The notes beneath the pieces are model-generated. The model was not told the origin of the DNA. It made no database searches and saw only the letters and a list, made by a program, of their open reading frames with translations. Of a DNA stretch of 64,000 nt, positions 35,970-44,874 are shown one piece after another. Every line of letters begins with the position of its first letter. Positions within the stretch are counted from its first letter, which is position 1. The DNA is from Anaerolineae bacterium (GTDB taxonomy: Bacteria; Chloroflexota; Anaerolineae; Anaerolineales; Villigracilaceae), in the NCBI GenBank assembly GCA_021324435.1, contig JAJPIZ010000010.1, forward strand, positions 1 through 64,000, written 5' to 3'. A program made the translations under genes and the position numbers.

Positions 35970-37235
35970 CTATTTGTGTAAATTCTGAGCCGCGATGAAG
36001 CTCAAGTGTTTCTCGGTCAACGCCCACGCGGTGTGATTGGCGGCGGCCACCTTCTCCATGAAGTTTCTCTTCAGGGCATCCCAGTCACCGGAGTCAATCA
36101 CCTCCTTTTTCTCGCGGAAATAATCCAGAATGTCTGATTGATGAGCAAGTTTCATTTCCACGTCCACATCACCGCCTTCGTGCTTGGCCGCGATATTGGC
36201 AACGTGATCGGCAATTTGGATGAGTTCAGCGCGGCGGTCATAAGGCTGCTTCACGATAGATTTCCATGTCTCAGTAATGTGATGCTCAAAGCGAATCATG
36301 TTCTCGAAGCCAAGTTGTTTTCTGAATTGTGCGGTCAGCTCCATCGTCTCGTTGTTGATTGAATTCGACCAATTGAATCCAATCAGCGGCGTGGTGCCGT
36401 CCTCACGGCTGAAAAGTTTGGCGGCCATCATGATCCACAGCGCGTGATATGGATTATCGCTTCCAAAGAAGACTGAAATCTTGAACTGAATATTCACGCC
36501 CAGGCGATAAAGCAGGAAGCCAAGCAGAATCGTCCCCGCGTTGAAATTGAGCACATGTTGAACGCCGTAGTTTGTGTAGTAATACAAAAACTCGTCCAGC
36601 CACATCAACGCATGGTCGTTGGGTTGGCCGATACCGCCAAAGTAGCCGGTGATGGTTTCAGGTCCTCCAAGATGCGGGTTCGAGCCGTCCGTACCTTTCG
36701 TGTCCAGTGTTTCGACGAACGACGCACCGATGATGTCCATCGCCGCGACAATCGCGGGCAGGTCGCCATCCGCTTCGGACTCTTTCATTTTGCGGACTGC
36801 GATGAATCGCCCCGGGACGAGCGTTTGGTCTTGAATAGCGCATTCGGCCATTTCACGAATCCACGGAAAGTATTGCAAAGCGGAGACTTCCAATGTGACA
36901 GCATAATCATCTGCAAATCTGGCTTTCTTCGCCGCTTCGCCCAGGACTTTGCGACGGTAATCCGCCACGGAGATGAATCGGCCGTTGTCGCGTTGGTCCA
37001 TTAACCATTTCAAATCTTTGGCGTAGTCCGCGTTTTTCGCTTCGACCTTCTTGAGCAGGTTTTCCAGTTTGCGAGACTCTATGTGCTTGCGATTGATCTC
37101 TTCGGGTGTCCCGTATTTGCCAACGACATCCAGAAATGCGTTGATCACTTTTGAATTCGCATCGAGCAAGACCGCATTGATGGCGTCGAGGCGATTATGC
37201 GGAATGGCAAGCAGTTCCCGATATTTGTTATCCAT
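35970..37235 (-). CDS. Unknown 421-residue protein paired with a PanB homologue
   Basis: I do not recognise a named family. The sequence is soluble, without signal peptide. Residues about 165-330 look like a TIM-barrel (FVETLDTKGTDGSNPHLGGP, VQHVLNFNAG, FKISVFFGSDNPYHA, TPLIGFNWSNSINNETME). The C-terminus is helical and acidic. It begins 11 bases after the panB-like stop, so both are on one mRNA. A joint pathway with the PanB homologue is the best guess, perhaps on a related keto-acid substrate. Confidence 0.7.
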   Translation of the reverse strand: MDNKYRELLAIPHNRLDAINAVLLDANSKVINAFLDVVGKYGTPEEINRKHIESRKLENLLKKVEAKNADYAKDLKWLMDQRDNGRFISVADYRRKVLGEAAKKARFADDYAVTLEVSALQYFPWIREMAECAIQDQTLVPGRFIAVRKMKESEADGDLPAIVAAMDIIGASFVETLDTKGTDGSNPHLGGPETITGYFGGIGQPNDHALMWLDEFLYYYTNYGVQHVLNFNAGTILLGFLLYRLGVNIQFKISVFFGSDNPYHALWIMMAAKLFSREDGTTPLIGFNWSNSINNETMELTAQFRKQLGFENMIRFEHHITETWKSIVKQPYDRRAELIQIADHVANIAAKHEGGDVDVEMKLAHQSDILDYFREKKEVIDSGDWDALKRNFMEKVAAANHTAWALTEKHLSFIAAQNLHK

Positions 37236-37246
37236 TTTTCCTCCAG

Positions 37247-38104
37247 TTATTTCAACATCTTCTTTAGTTCGTTGTACTCTTCGTCTTTGATCGAGAACCA
37301 GTTCTCCGGTTGAGGAAACTGCTTTGCAATCACCTCGTCGTGATAGCGCTTAAGGCCGTTGAGAATGACCTCGCCCGCATTCCCAAAGACTTTCGCCATT
37401 TTCGGCTTGAAGCGCGGATACAACCCAAACATATCGTGGTAGATCAGCAACTGCCCGTGTGCATGCGGACCGGAACCAAGGCTCATAATGATGCAGTTTT
37501 CAGCGCGTTCGGTGACGAGTTGGCAAATGCGATCCGGGACCATTTCCAGCAGGATCATGAATGCTCCGGCTTTTTCAAGCGCTTTGGCGTCGTCAATGAT
37601 GCGTTTGGCCAGCGCGGCATCTTTTCCTTGAACGCGGAATCCACCCAACGCGGAGACGGATTGAGGCGTCAGCCCGAGATGACCAATGGCCGGGATGCCC
37701 GCGTCAACAATGCCTTTGATGCGGTCGGCCATAGCCGCGCCTCCTTCTAATTTAATGGCGTCCATTCCCGCTTCCGCCATGAAGCGGCCCGCGTTTCGAA
37801 TCGCGGTTTCGACGCTCGGCTGGTAGCTCATGTAAGGCATGTCGCCGATGACGAAAGCGGTCGGCGCGCCGCGACGCACGGCCTGGCTGTGGCGGATCAT
37901 GTCGTCCATCGTGACCGGCAGTGTGGACTCGTAACCGAGCATGGTCATGCCGAGGCTGTCACCGACTAAAATCATCTCGATACCCGCCTGTTCCTGCAAA
38001 TAGGCTGTCGGATAATCGTAGCAGGTCAGCCAGGTGATCGGTTCACCCTTGGCGACCTTCTCAAAAAGATAAGGTAGCGTGATTTTCTTGCGCGGTTCTG
38101 TCAT
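37247..38104 (-). CDS. panB: PanB-family (ketopantoate hydroxymethyltransferase-like) protein
   Basis: 285 residues. PanB adds a hydroxymethyl group from methylene-THF to 2-oxoisovalerate, in coenzyme A synthesis. Metal and substrate residues are conserved: VGDSLGM, GDMPYMSY, KLEGG and GHLGLTPQS. The block that normally reads GAGPxCDGQ is GSGPHAHGQ here, losing the Cys and Asp. No panC or panD is adjacent; the partner is an unknown gene. It may be true PanB or a paralogue with a shifted substrate, so the symbol is provisional. GGGAGGG lies before the start. Confidence 0.85.
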   Translation of the reverse strand: MTEPRKKITLPYLFEKVAKGEPITWLTCYDYPTAYLQEQAGIEMILVGDSLGMTMLGYESTLPVTMDDMIRHSQAVRRGAPTAFVIGDMPYMSYQPSVETAIRNAGRFMAEAGMDAIKLEGGAAMADRIKGIVDAGIPAIGHLGLTPQSVSALGGFRVQGKDAALAKRIIDDAKALEKAGAFMILLEMVPDRICQLVTERAENCIIMSLGSGPHAHGQLLIYHDMFGLYPRFKPKMAKVFGNAGEVILNGLKRYHDEVIAKQFPQPENWFSIKDEEYNELKKMLK

Positions 38105-38142
38105 GTGCCCTCCCGAGGTTTGAAAAATGCCTTCCCGCGTTT

Positions 38143-38171
38143 AGTATAGGGCGATTTGTAAGGCGAGACAA
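38143..38171 (-). promoter_or_regulatory. Sigma-70-type promoter of the panB-like operon
   Basis: On the minus strand TTGTCT (38166-38171) and TATACT (38143-38148) are 17 bases apart, about 40 bases before the start codon. The rest of the 38105-38416 gap holds no gene, apart from a weak inverted repeat CGATAGA/TCTATCG at 38358-38380. Confidence 0.65.
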
Positions 38172-38402
38172 TTGACGAAAATCATAAATCTGGCAGGTTA
38201 TGGCGATATCCCGAATCTGCCGGCGCGGAAGTCCATTTCTCATCCGGCCAGGCGCAAAAATGGTCATTAATATGGTTTGATGAACTTTTCGCTGATGTTA
38301 GGATTGTGGGTGGACGCGGCAAAAAACCATCACATCTTGCGTTGCCTATTATCCCGACGATAGACAGGGGCTATCTATCGGTGTGGGAGGAGGCAGGCTG
38401 AA

Positions 38403-38420
38403 ATGGATCACCTACAATGA
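38403..38420 (+). promoter_or_regulatory. Five-codon upstream ORF coupled to the EAL gene
   Basis: ATG GAT CAC CTA CAA TGA follows a strong GGGAGGAGG (38385-38393) by 9 bases. Its TGA overlaps the EAL start as ATGA, while that start has no ribosome-binding site of its own at proper distance. Translation of the EAL protein may therefore depend on this mini-ORF. Confidence 0.5.
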
Positions 38421-39181
38421 CGCACCGCAAAAGCAGACAGCCGATATCCGAGTCTCGAATTGCGGGGGAAAAGGATTTTGAATTCAGTTTTGCTTTCCAG
38501 CCCATTGTGGATGCCAAAGCCCACGAGATCATTTCGTTCGAAGCCCTCGTCAGAGGCCCAGGCGGAGAACCGTCAGAAGATGTGTTTGCGCAGGTCGCCC
38601 CGGGCGACTTGCATCGCTTTGACCATCTCTGCCGCGACAAAGCCATCCGCCTGGCAAATTCCCTAAAACTAAACAAGCGTTTGAACATCAACCTTTTTCC
38701 GGGCGCTATTTACAAAACAGGCATGAATATCCGCGCCACCTTGCAGGCATCGCTGGCCTGCGGCTTCCCGGCCGAGAATATTATTTTTGAAGTCACTGAA
38801 TCTGAAAAATTTATTGATTATCATCAGCTGGTCGCCAACATCAAAATGTACAAGGATTTCGGTTTTCAAACCGCGATTGACGATTTTGGTTCCGGCTTCT
38901 CCGGCCTAAAGATGCTGGTGGAATACCAGCCCCGCTACATTAAATTGGACCGCAACCTGATCGCGGACATTCACGAGAACCAGGTTCGGCAGACCATCTT
39001 TCAGGGGATTAGCATGATTTGCGATAGATTGGGAATTGAAATCATGGCTGAAGGAGTGGAAACAGGCGAAGAATATGAATGGCTTGCGGCTCACGGCATT
39101 AATCTCTTTCAAGGCTTTTATTTCGCAAAGCCCGCCTTCGAAAATTTACCCGAAGTGGATGTGGCGTTGTTTAGGACATAA
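38417..39181 (+). CDS. EAL-domain cyclic-di-GMP phosphodiesterase
   Basis: 254 residues, almost entirely one EAL domain. Catalytic residues appear intact: FEALVRG, NINLFPGA, FEVTESE, AIDDFGSGFSGL, IKLD, AEGVET and QGFYFAKP. It should hydrolyse c-di-GMP to pGpG in the cytoplasm. No sensor or GGDEF domain is attached, so control is probably at the level of expression or a partner. The start overlaps a five-codon upstream ORF. Confidence 0.93.
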   Translation: MTHRKSRQPISESRIAGEKDFEFSFAFQPIVDAKAHEIISFEALVRGPGGEPSEDVFAQVAPGDLHRFDHLCRDKAIRLANSLKLNKRLNINLFPGAIYKTGMNIRATLQASLACGFPAENIIFEVTESEKFIDYHQLVANIKMYKDFGFQTAIDDFGSGFSGLKMLVEYQPRYIKLDRNLIADIHENQVRQTIFQGISMICDRLGIEIMAEGVETGEEYEWLAAHGINLFQGFYFAKPAFENLPEVDVALFRT

Positions 39182-39199
39182 CGTAAATCGTGCGACCCA

Positions 39200-39224
39200 A
39201 ACTCCTCGGGCAATCCGAGGAGTT
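39200..39224. terminator. Terminator after the EAL gene
   Basis: AACTCCTCGG (39200-39209) and CCGAGGAGTT (39215-39224) form a 10-bp stem with a five-base loop, followed by GTGTTTATAAT. That T-rich tail overlaps the -10 box of the next gene. Confidence 0.75.
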
Positions 39225-39243
39225 GTGTTTATAATCGCCTGTA

Positions 39244-40347
39244 ATGAAAATCAAGATAATAACGGCTCTCATTTTGATTGCAGCGAGTCTTTCTTCCTGT
39301 TCAGGCGTCCCGACTCCAAATTTGACCAGCACGCCGGATTCTACAAGGACGCCTGTCCCGTCGCCTACTATCACGCATACTCCTTCGCCAACGCCGACTG
39401 TTCAGCAATGGCTTTATCCATACACCATTGGCGGACTTCGTCGCCATAAATTCAAAAGCGGCGATATCAGGATCGTGAATCAACTTGAGAAGACTGACAT
39501 TTATACTCGCTATTTAATCGCTTATCCGAGCGATGACCTGACCATCACCGGGATCATGCAAGTCCCGGTGGAAGGACGTGCGCCGTTCCCGGTCATCGTG
39601 ATGAATCATGGCTACTTCAACCGCGCCGATTATTTTCCCGGTGACGGCTCTGACCGCGCCGCCGAGTACCTCAACAAACATGGTTATCTCACGCTCTCGT
39701 CCGATTATCGCAGTTGGGGCAGTTCGGATATCGGTCCGAGTCTTTTTTATTCCGGGCTTGCCATTGACGTTGTCAATCTGATGAATGCCATTCCATCCAT
39801 CCCGCAGGTCGACCCGAATCGTATCGGCATGTGGGGACACAGCATGGGCGGCGGCGTGACAATGAAGGTTCTTGAAATTGATTCGCGCGTCAAGGCCGCG
39901 GTCCTGTATTCGACAGTCAGTGCCGATAACGCGGACTTGATCGAGCGCTGGGGGCCGGGTTGCATCGGCGACATCGCTTCGGGCGAGCAACTTCTTGGTT
40001 GCAATTCATCCGATGTCCTTCCTTTGGATTTGCCGCCTGGTCTGCTCAGCGCTTACATGGATGCGACAACGGACGCCGCTTTGCTTCGTGATGTTTCCCC
40101 GATCTTTCATCTGGACCTGGTAACGGCTCCTGTTCAAATCAACTATGGAACCGCTGACGGCAAGACTCTGGCCGGCACACCGCCGGAGTGGTCGAAGAAA
40201 CTGTATCAGGCGTTCAAAGATGCAGGCAAAGACGCCAAACTCTTCGCGTATGACGGCGAGTTCCATTCCTTCAACGGTGATGCCTGGCTTGCCTTCATGG
40301 AACGCTCCGCGCATTTCTTCGATCAATATGTGAAGAATTCGCCTTGA
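39244..40347 (+). CDS. Lipoprotein alpha/beta-hydrolase (dienelactone/prolyl-oligopeptidase-like)
   Basis: 367 residues. The lipobox LSSC gives a lipid-anchored mature protein, then a Thr/Pro-rich linker to about residue 55. The hydrolase core has the oxyanion region VMNHGYF, nucleophile elbow GHSMGG, acid in NYGTADGKT and base His in DGEFHSFNGD. It is an extracellular esterase or peptidase of unknown substrate. TATAAT lies 8 bases before the ATG. Confidence 0.88.
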   Translation: MKIKIITALILIAASLSSCSGVPTPNLTSTPDSTRTPVPSPTITHTPSPTPTVQQWLYPYTIGGLRRHKFKSGDIRIVNQLEKTDIYTRYLIAYPSDDLTITGIMQVPVEGRAPFPVIVMNHGYFNRADYFPGDGSDRAAEYLNKHGYLTLSSDYRSWGSSDIGPSLFYSGLAIDVVNLMNAIPSIPQVDPNRIGMWGHSMGGGVTMKVLEIDSRVKAAVLYSTVSADNADLIERWGPGCIGDIASGEQLLGCNSSDVLPLDLPPGLLSAYMDATTDAALLRDVSPIFHLDLVTAPVQINYGTADGKTLAGTPPEWSKKLYQAFKDAGKDAKLFAYDGEFHSFNGDAWLAFMERSAHFFDQYVKNSP

Positions 40348-40348
40348 T

Positions 40349-40395
40349 TTGCGGCGGGATTCTTTGAGCGCCTTGCTCCATCAGAATGACACGAG
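40349..40395. repeat. Degenerate copy of palindromic family A
   Basis: GGGATTCTTTGAGCGCCTTGC and ATCAGAATGACACGAGATTC recall pieces of the repeats at 1-82 and 9301-9361, but the palindrome is eroded. Confidence 0.4.
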
Positions 40396-40420
40396 ATTCC
40401 TGATCCTGAATTGACGTATT

Positions 40421-41569
40421 TTAATTCTTTCCCCATAACCCATAGCCGGATTTTCTTCTCGCTTCGCGCCGCTCATGCTGTTCATGGATCTCCTCGACGT
40501 GCGCGACTTTTTCCCGGATAGCGGCCTCAAGCCATAAACGTCCTTTTTCCGCAGTGGCATGACTGCCTGCCCCGTACGCGCCGGTCTTTGTGTCATCATC
40601 CCAGGGCGGGTTTGCGACGAGCGAGCCGCCCTCGATCCAGTCCATGTAATAGGATGGAGTGGCGACGAAATCGGTTTCGTCAACAACGCGCTCCATATGA
40701 CATAAATCTGGCCGCAAATGGAGCATGTAGGCGGTCTCCAGTTCGCAGGCATGACCCATACCGCCGATCTTTGATGTTCGATATTTCTCGATTGCCGCCG
40801 CGCCGATGGGTCCGGATGTGTGCAGGAACGCGGTCGCGCAAAAGATACGGCGATGGCGCTCGCCCGCATACTTCACAATGTTCACAAGAAAAGATGTATT
40901 GCCGCCGTGTCCGCTCATCAGGTAAAAACGATCAAAGCCGCGCGCAACGAGCGCGTCAATGACAGCCAGCCAGAAGTCCTCGAACGCGCGGCCGCCCGCG
41001 TTCATCGTCCCTGCAAAAGATGGGCGATGCGTGCTGACACCGTATGGCATGACCGGCAGAGTATGCGCGCGTAACGGCGCGGTGCTCGCAGTCCCTTTTG
41101 CAATCGCCTCGATGATCACTGTGTCCACGGAAAGCGGTAGATGAAATCCGTGTTGCTCGGTGTGGCCGATGGGCATCAAGATCACTTTGCCTCGTTCGCT
41201 GTCCGCCGGGAGGGGAGGGGCGATTCGATGTTGGCTGGCGTTAAATTGTGAGATTTGAAATTCAGAAGCCGGCAATTGAATCGTATCTTGCGGCGTCAAC
41301 GCGTAAACACGCGTGAAACCATCGTCGCGCAGACTTGAGAGGAGGTTCTGAATGTATGCGCCAAGAACAGACTCGGGCAGGTCCAATCCACTGCCGCGCC
41401 AACCGAACGGGAAATGGGGCAGAAGTCCGACGCGGGGTGGATTCGATAATTGTTCAGCAAGCCGCTGAAAGTCCCAGCCAGAGCCGAGAGGCAGTATCAA
41501 CGGCACATCGCGCGGCAAGTCTGCTACTTCGGGCCAGGTCAAATCATCATAATGAAAAATGTCAGTCAT
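40421..41569 (-). CDS. Creatininase-family amidohydrolase with extra N-terminal half-domain
   Basis: 382 residues, longer than the usual 240-260. The complete domain from about residue 125 has ILMPIGHTEQHGFHLPLSVDT, MSGHGGN and MGHACELETAYML, the metal-binding motifs. The first 110 residues start with DLTWPEVADL and LILPLGSGWDF, like the start of a second creatininase domain that has lost its metal ligands. The family includes creatininase, MftE and FAPy deformylase; the substrate is unknown. GGAGAACCTG precedes the start. Confidence 0.85.
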   Translation of the reverse strand: MTDIFHYDDLTWPEVADLPRDVPLILPLGSGWDFQRLAEQLSNPPRVGLLPHFPFGWRGSGLDLPESVLGAYIQNLLSSLRDDGFTRVYALTPQDTIQLPASEFQISQFNASQHRIAPPLPADSERGKVILMPIGHTEQHGFHLPLSVDTVIIEAIAKGTASTAPLRAHTLPVMPYGVSTHRPSFAGTMNAGGRAFEDFWLAVIDALVARGFDRFYLMSGHGGNTSFLVNIVKYAGERHRRIFCATAFLHTSGPIGAAAIEKYRTSKIGGMGHACELETAYMLHLRPDLCHMERVVDETDFVATPSYYMDWIEGGSLVANPPWDDDTKTGAYGAGSHATAEKGRLWLEAAIREKVAHVEEIHEQHERREARRKSGYGLWGKN

Positions 41570-41680
41570 TGTTCAGGTTCTCCGCTGTTCAAAACATCGC
41601 GTGGCCACTATATCATAAAAGAATACACCCAACAACAACACCAAAAAAAAACAGACCCGCGCGAGGTAAAATAAAAACCT

Positions 41681-42460
41681 ATGAACATCACCAGCCTCCA
41701 AAACCCGCGCGTCAAACACCTCGTCAAACTTCGCGACGACAAAAAGCAACGACAACATGATGGACTGATGCTGGTCGAGGGACATGACGAAATCAATCTT
41801 GCTTTATCTGCCGGACACAAACCGCAGACGATCCTTACCGCCCCGGAATTGGCCGGCCGTCAAATACATTTTTCTTCGGCTGAAACTATCACCGTTAGCC
41901 GCGCCGTATTCGAGAAGATTTCTTATCGGGAGAATCCGGATGGGTGGCTGGGAGTTTTTCCAACTCCAAAAGTTTCGTTGGCTGATTTGAAATTAAGCGC
42001 GGCGCCTTTGTGTATCGTAGCCGAGTCAATTGAAAAACCGGGCAACCTCGGCGCGATTTTACGGACCGCCGACGCGGCGGGCGTGGACGCTCTGCTGGTC
42101 TGCGATCCGCGCGTGGACATTTACAATCCAAATGTAATCCGCGCTTCGCGCGGCGCGTTGTTCAGTGTGCAGACTATTGAGATAAGCAACCATCAGGCTT
42201 TTGAATTCTTGCGTCAACGCGGCATTCGCATTGTGGCGGCGACGCCACAGGCCACAGCCGAGTACACGCGTCAGGATTTGCGCGGCCCGCTGGCGGTCGC
42301 GGTGGGAACCGAAGACAAAGGCCTGACCGATTTCTGGTTGAGTCATGCAGATGCAAGCGTCAAAATTCCGATGGCCGGGAAAGTCAATTCATTGAATGTC
42401 TCAATCGCCACAGCGTTGATCGTTTATGAAGCGGTGCGGCAGCGAGGCAGTCATGTTTGA
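41681..42460 (+). CDS. TrmH-family RNA methyltransferase
   Basis: 259 residues. An N-terminal substrate-binding domain (MNITSLQNPRVKHLVKLRDD) precedes a SPOUT domain with EKPGNLGAILRTADAAGVDALLV, VGTEDKGLTDFWL and IPMAGKVNSLNVSIATALIVYE. It 2'-O-methylates rRNA or tRNA ribose. TAAAAT is 8 bases before the ATG and no ribosome-binding site is seen. The stop overlaps the cupin gene by 8 bases. Confidence 0.92.
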   Translation: MNITSLQNPRVKHLVKLRDDKKQRQHDGLMLVEGHDEINLALSAGHKPQTILTAPELAGRQIHFSSAETITVSRAVFEKISYRENPDGWLGVFPTPKVSLADLKLSAAPLCIVAESIEKPGNLGAILRTADAAGVDALLVCDPRVDIYNPNVIRASRGALFSVQTIEISNHQAFEFLRQRGIRIVAATPQATAEYTRQDLRGPLAVAVGTEDKGLTDFWLSHADASVKIPMAGKVNSLNVSIATALIVYEAVRQRGSHV

Positions 42461-42839
42461 AACCAAATTACTTCCATCCAGGCCGGATGTCACCGCGCCG
42501 GATGGATCAGATGTGCGAATCCTGCTTTCACTGAAAGGCGGGAGTATGGCGCACTTTGAACTCGCGCCGGGGAAAACTTCAATTGCCATCGCGCATTACA
42601 CAGTCGAAGAGATTTGGTATTTCCTGGCGGGGCAGGGGGAGATGTGGCGAAAACTTGATGAGCACGAGGAAATCATAGCTTTATCGCCGAACATGGCAAT
42701 CACGATACCGCGTGGAACGCATTTTCAATTCCGTTCAACGGGACACGCTCCGCTGACCGCAGTCGCGATTACTATGCCGCCTTGGCCCGGAGAAAACGAA
42801 GCCTACTTTGTCGAGGGCTATTGGAACTCACGCCAATAG
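42453..42839 (+). CDS. Single-domain cupin protein
   Basis: 128 residues from the ATG at 42453, inside the 3' end of trmH. The cupin motifs are HYTVEEIWYFLAGQGEMW and ITIPRGTHFQFRSTG. In the first motif Glu-Glu occupies the metal-ligand region, with His before it. Substrate unknown; it could be an isomerase, a dioxygenase or a sugar-binding sensor. Translational coupling to trmH is likely. Confidence 0.87.
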   Translation: MFETKLLPSRPDVTAPDGSDVRILLSLKGGSMAHFELAPGKTSIAIAHYTVEEIWYFLAGQGEMWRKLDEHEEIIALSPNMAITIPRGTHFQFRSTGHAPLTAVAITMPPWPGENEAYFVEGYWNSRQ

Positions 42840-42922
42840 AATAGCAACATATCCGCCCCAAAATTGAAGTAAAGGACGCGGCTTGTAACTTCCTGAGTAA
42901 TGAGCGAAACACTGGAAAACAA

Positions 42923-42949
42923 GTTGGCCGACAGAATCTGTCGGCCAAC
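42923..42949. terminator. Bidirectional terminator, cupin / ABC operon
   Basis: GTTGGCCGACA (42923-42933) and TGTCGGCCAAC (42939-42949) form a perfect 11-bp stem with a five-base loop. T/C-rich sequence follows on the plus strand and TTGTTTTCC on the minus strand. Confidence 0.88.
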
Positions 42950-42977
42950 TTCTCTCTATTTTCTAATCTCTAGATCA

Positions 42978-44825
42978 TCAATCCACCGCGGCTTCACTTT
43001 CTGTTTCTTCCTTCTCAACGGCTTCCTCAATCCCATACTGCACTTCCAACTCATGACGGAACTGTTGCGTGTACAGTCTATAGTAATGTCCGCGCATTCT
43101 GAGCAGTTCAGCGTGCGTGCCTTGTTCAACGATGCGGCCATCTTGAATGACAATGATTCGGTTGGCGCGGCGGATGGTGCTCAAACGATGCGCGACCACA
43201 AACGATGTGCGGCCCTTCATCAGGGCTTCCATGCCGCGCTGGATCAACGCTTCGGTCAAGGTGTCCACCGAGGAAGTCGCTTCGTCCATGATGAACAGTT
43301 CAGGTTTGGCCAGCACAGCGCGCGCCAGCGAGATCAACTGTTTCTGTCCAACCGAGAGCAGGTTGCCGCCTTCGCCCACGTTTTGGTCGTAGCCTTTTTC
43401 GAGTGTCACGATGAAATCATGTGCGCCCGCGATCTTGGCGGCGTTCACAATCTCGTCGTCGCTCGCGTTCAAACGTCCATAGCGAATGTTCTCGCGCACC
43501 GTCCCGGAGAAAAGATGCGGCGTCTGCAAAACGATGCCGATCTTCGAGTGGATCGACTCCAACGTGTATTCGGTGTAGTCGCGTCCGTTGATGCGGATCA
43601 CGCCCGAGCGCGGCTCGTAAAAGCGGCAGAGTAGATTCACAATCGTTGACTTGCCGCCGCCGGTCGGTCCGACCAGAGCGATCATTTCGCCCGCGTTGAC
43701 CTTCAACGTGAAGTCGGTCAGAACAGGCTTGCGGTCCTCGTAATAGAAATCCACATGATCGAATTCGATCTCGCCCATCAACGTGGAGGCAGGCACCGCG
43801 TCGCTTCTATCGTGGACCTCGGGCGGGGTGTCAATCAACTTGAAGATTCGCTCCGCCGACGCGATGGAGTGCTGCATCTCGGCATAGACGCGCGCCAAAT
43901 CCTGCACCGGCCACATCATAAAGGTAAGATACGTGACGAAGGCGTTGATGCCGCCGATGGTGATCAGCCCAACCTGGATTTGAATGCCGCTGTACCAAAC
44001 GATCACGCCGAGCGCGACCGCGGCGATGATCTGGACAGTGGGGAGGAAGAGCGCCGAGAGCCACGCGGCGCGATACGACGCGTTGTACATCTTGGTCGTC
44101 AGCAATTGGAATTCTTTGAGATTCTCGTCCTCGCGTCCCAGCGCCTTGACCACGCGCACGCCCTGAATGTTTTCGTTGTACGCGCCAGTGATCTTCGAGT
44201 TGGCGCGACGGCTGTTGCGGAACTCCACCAGAATCTTCTTTCGGAATTGCACCGCGATCAACATCATGATCGGGATGCTCGTGAAAACGATCATGGCCAG
44301 TTTCCAGTTGATGATCGCCATGAAGGTCACCGATGTGATGATGTTCATCGCCGCCCAGGTCGTGTCCACCACACCCCAGGTCATCAGGTCCGCCACGCGG
44401 CCTGTATCGGAGGTCACGCGCGCGATGAGACGTCCCACCGCGTTCTGCGCGTAGTACGAGAGCGATAGTTCCTGCAAGTGATTGAACATCATCTTGCGCA
44501 GGTCGTATTGAATGCGCTCGCCCAGCACGCCGGCCAGATAGACGAACGAAAAGACCGTCGCCATCTGAAAGATGATGATGGAACCGTACAGCGTTGCCAG
44601 GTGCATCAGCGCCGCGGTATCCTTCATGTTGATGCCTTTGTCCACAAAACCTTTATTGATAAAGGTGAGATAGGCATCCGTGATGGAGGTGAGGGCAATC
44701 GCGGCAAAGAAACCGATGACCCATTTCCAGTGCGGTTTCATCAGTCCGACAATGCGCTTGAATACCGGCGCGGTTAATTGCGATGTGTATTCTTCTTCTT
44801 CAAGTTCGATAAATTCTTCTGACAT
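42978..44825 (-). CDS. ABC exporter half-transporter, catalytic-Glu subunit of a heterodimer
   Basis: 615 residues from the ATG at 44825, which GGAGAATTACCT precedes. Six membrane helices are followed by a nucleotide-binding domain: Walker A GPTGGGKST, Walker B LFIMDEATSSVD with the catalytic Glu. Its signature is LSVGQ rather than LSGGQ. Its partner (45342-47183) has LSGGQ but Asp in place of the catalytic Glu. This pattern gives one competent and one degenerate ATP site, as in BmrC/BmrD, LmrC/LmrD and TM287/288 multidrug exporters. The drug or lipid substrate is unknown. Confidence 0.93.
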   Translation of the reverse strand: MSEEFIELEEEEYTSQLTAPVFKRIVGLMKPHWKWVIGFFAAIALTSITDAYLTFINKGFVDKGINMKDTAALMHLATLYGSIIIFQMATVFSFVYLAGVLGERIQYDLRKMMFNHLQELSLSYYAQNAVGRLIARVTSDTGRVADLMTWGVVDTTWAAMNIITSVTFMAIINWKLAMIVFTSIPIMMLIAVQFRKKILVEFRNSRRANSKITGAYNENIQGVRVVKALGREDENLKEFQLLTTKMYNASYRAAWLSALFLPTVQIIAAVALGVIVWYSGIQIQVGLITIGGINAFVTYLTFMMWPVQDLARVYAEMQHSIASAERIFKLIDTPPEVHDRSDAVPASTLMGEIEFDHVDFYYEDRKPVLTDFTLKVNAGEMIALVGPTGGGKSTIVNLLCRFYEPRSGVIRINGRDYTEYTLESIHSKIGIVLQTPHLFSGTVRENIRYGRLNASDDEIVNAAKIAGAHDFIVTLEKGYDQNVGEGGNLLSVGQKQLISLARAVLAKPELFIMDEATSSVDTLTEALIQRGMEALMKGRTSFVVAHRLSTIRRANRIIVIQDGRIVEQGTHAELLRMRGHYYRLYTQQFRHELEVQYGIEEAVEKEETESEAAVD

Positions 44826-44874
44826 AGGTAATTCTCCATTCCATGAACAAGGAAGAAAAGGATAAAGGATGAGT

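Noticed and set aside
43755-44468. 237-residue plus-strand open frame in the ABC gene
   Set aside because: Asp/His/Arg-rich shadow of the ABC exporter on the other strand.
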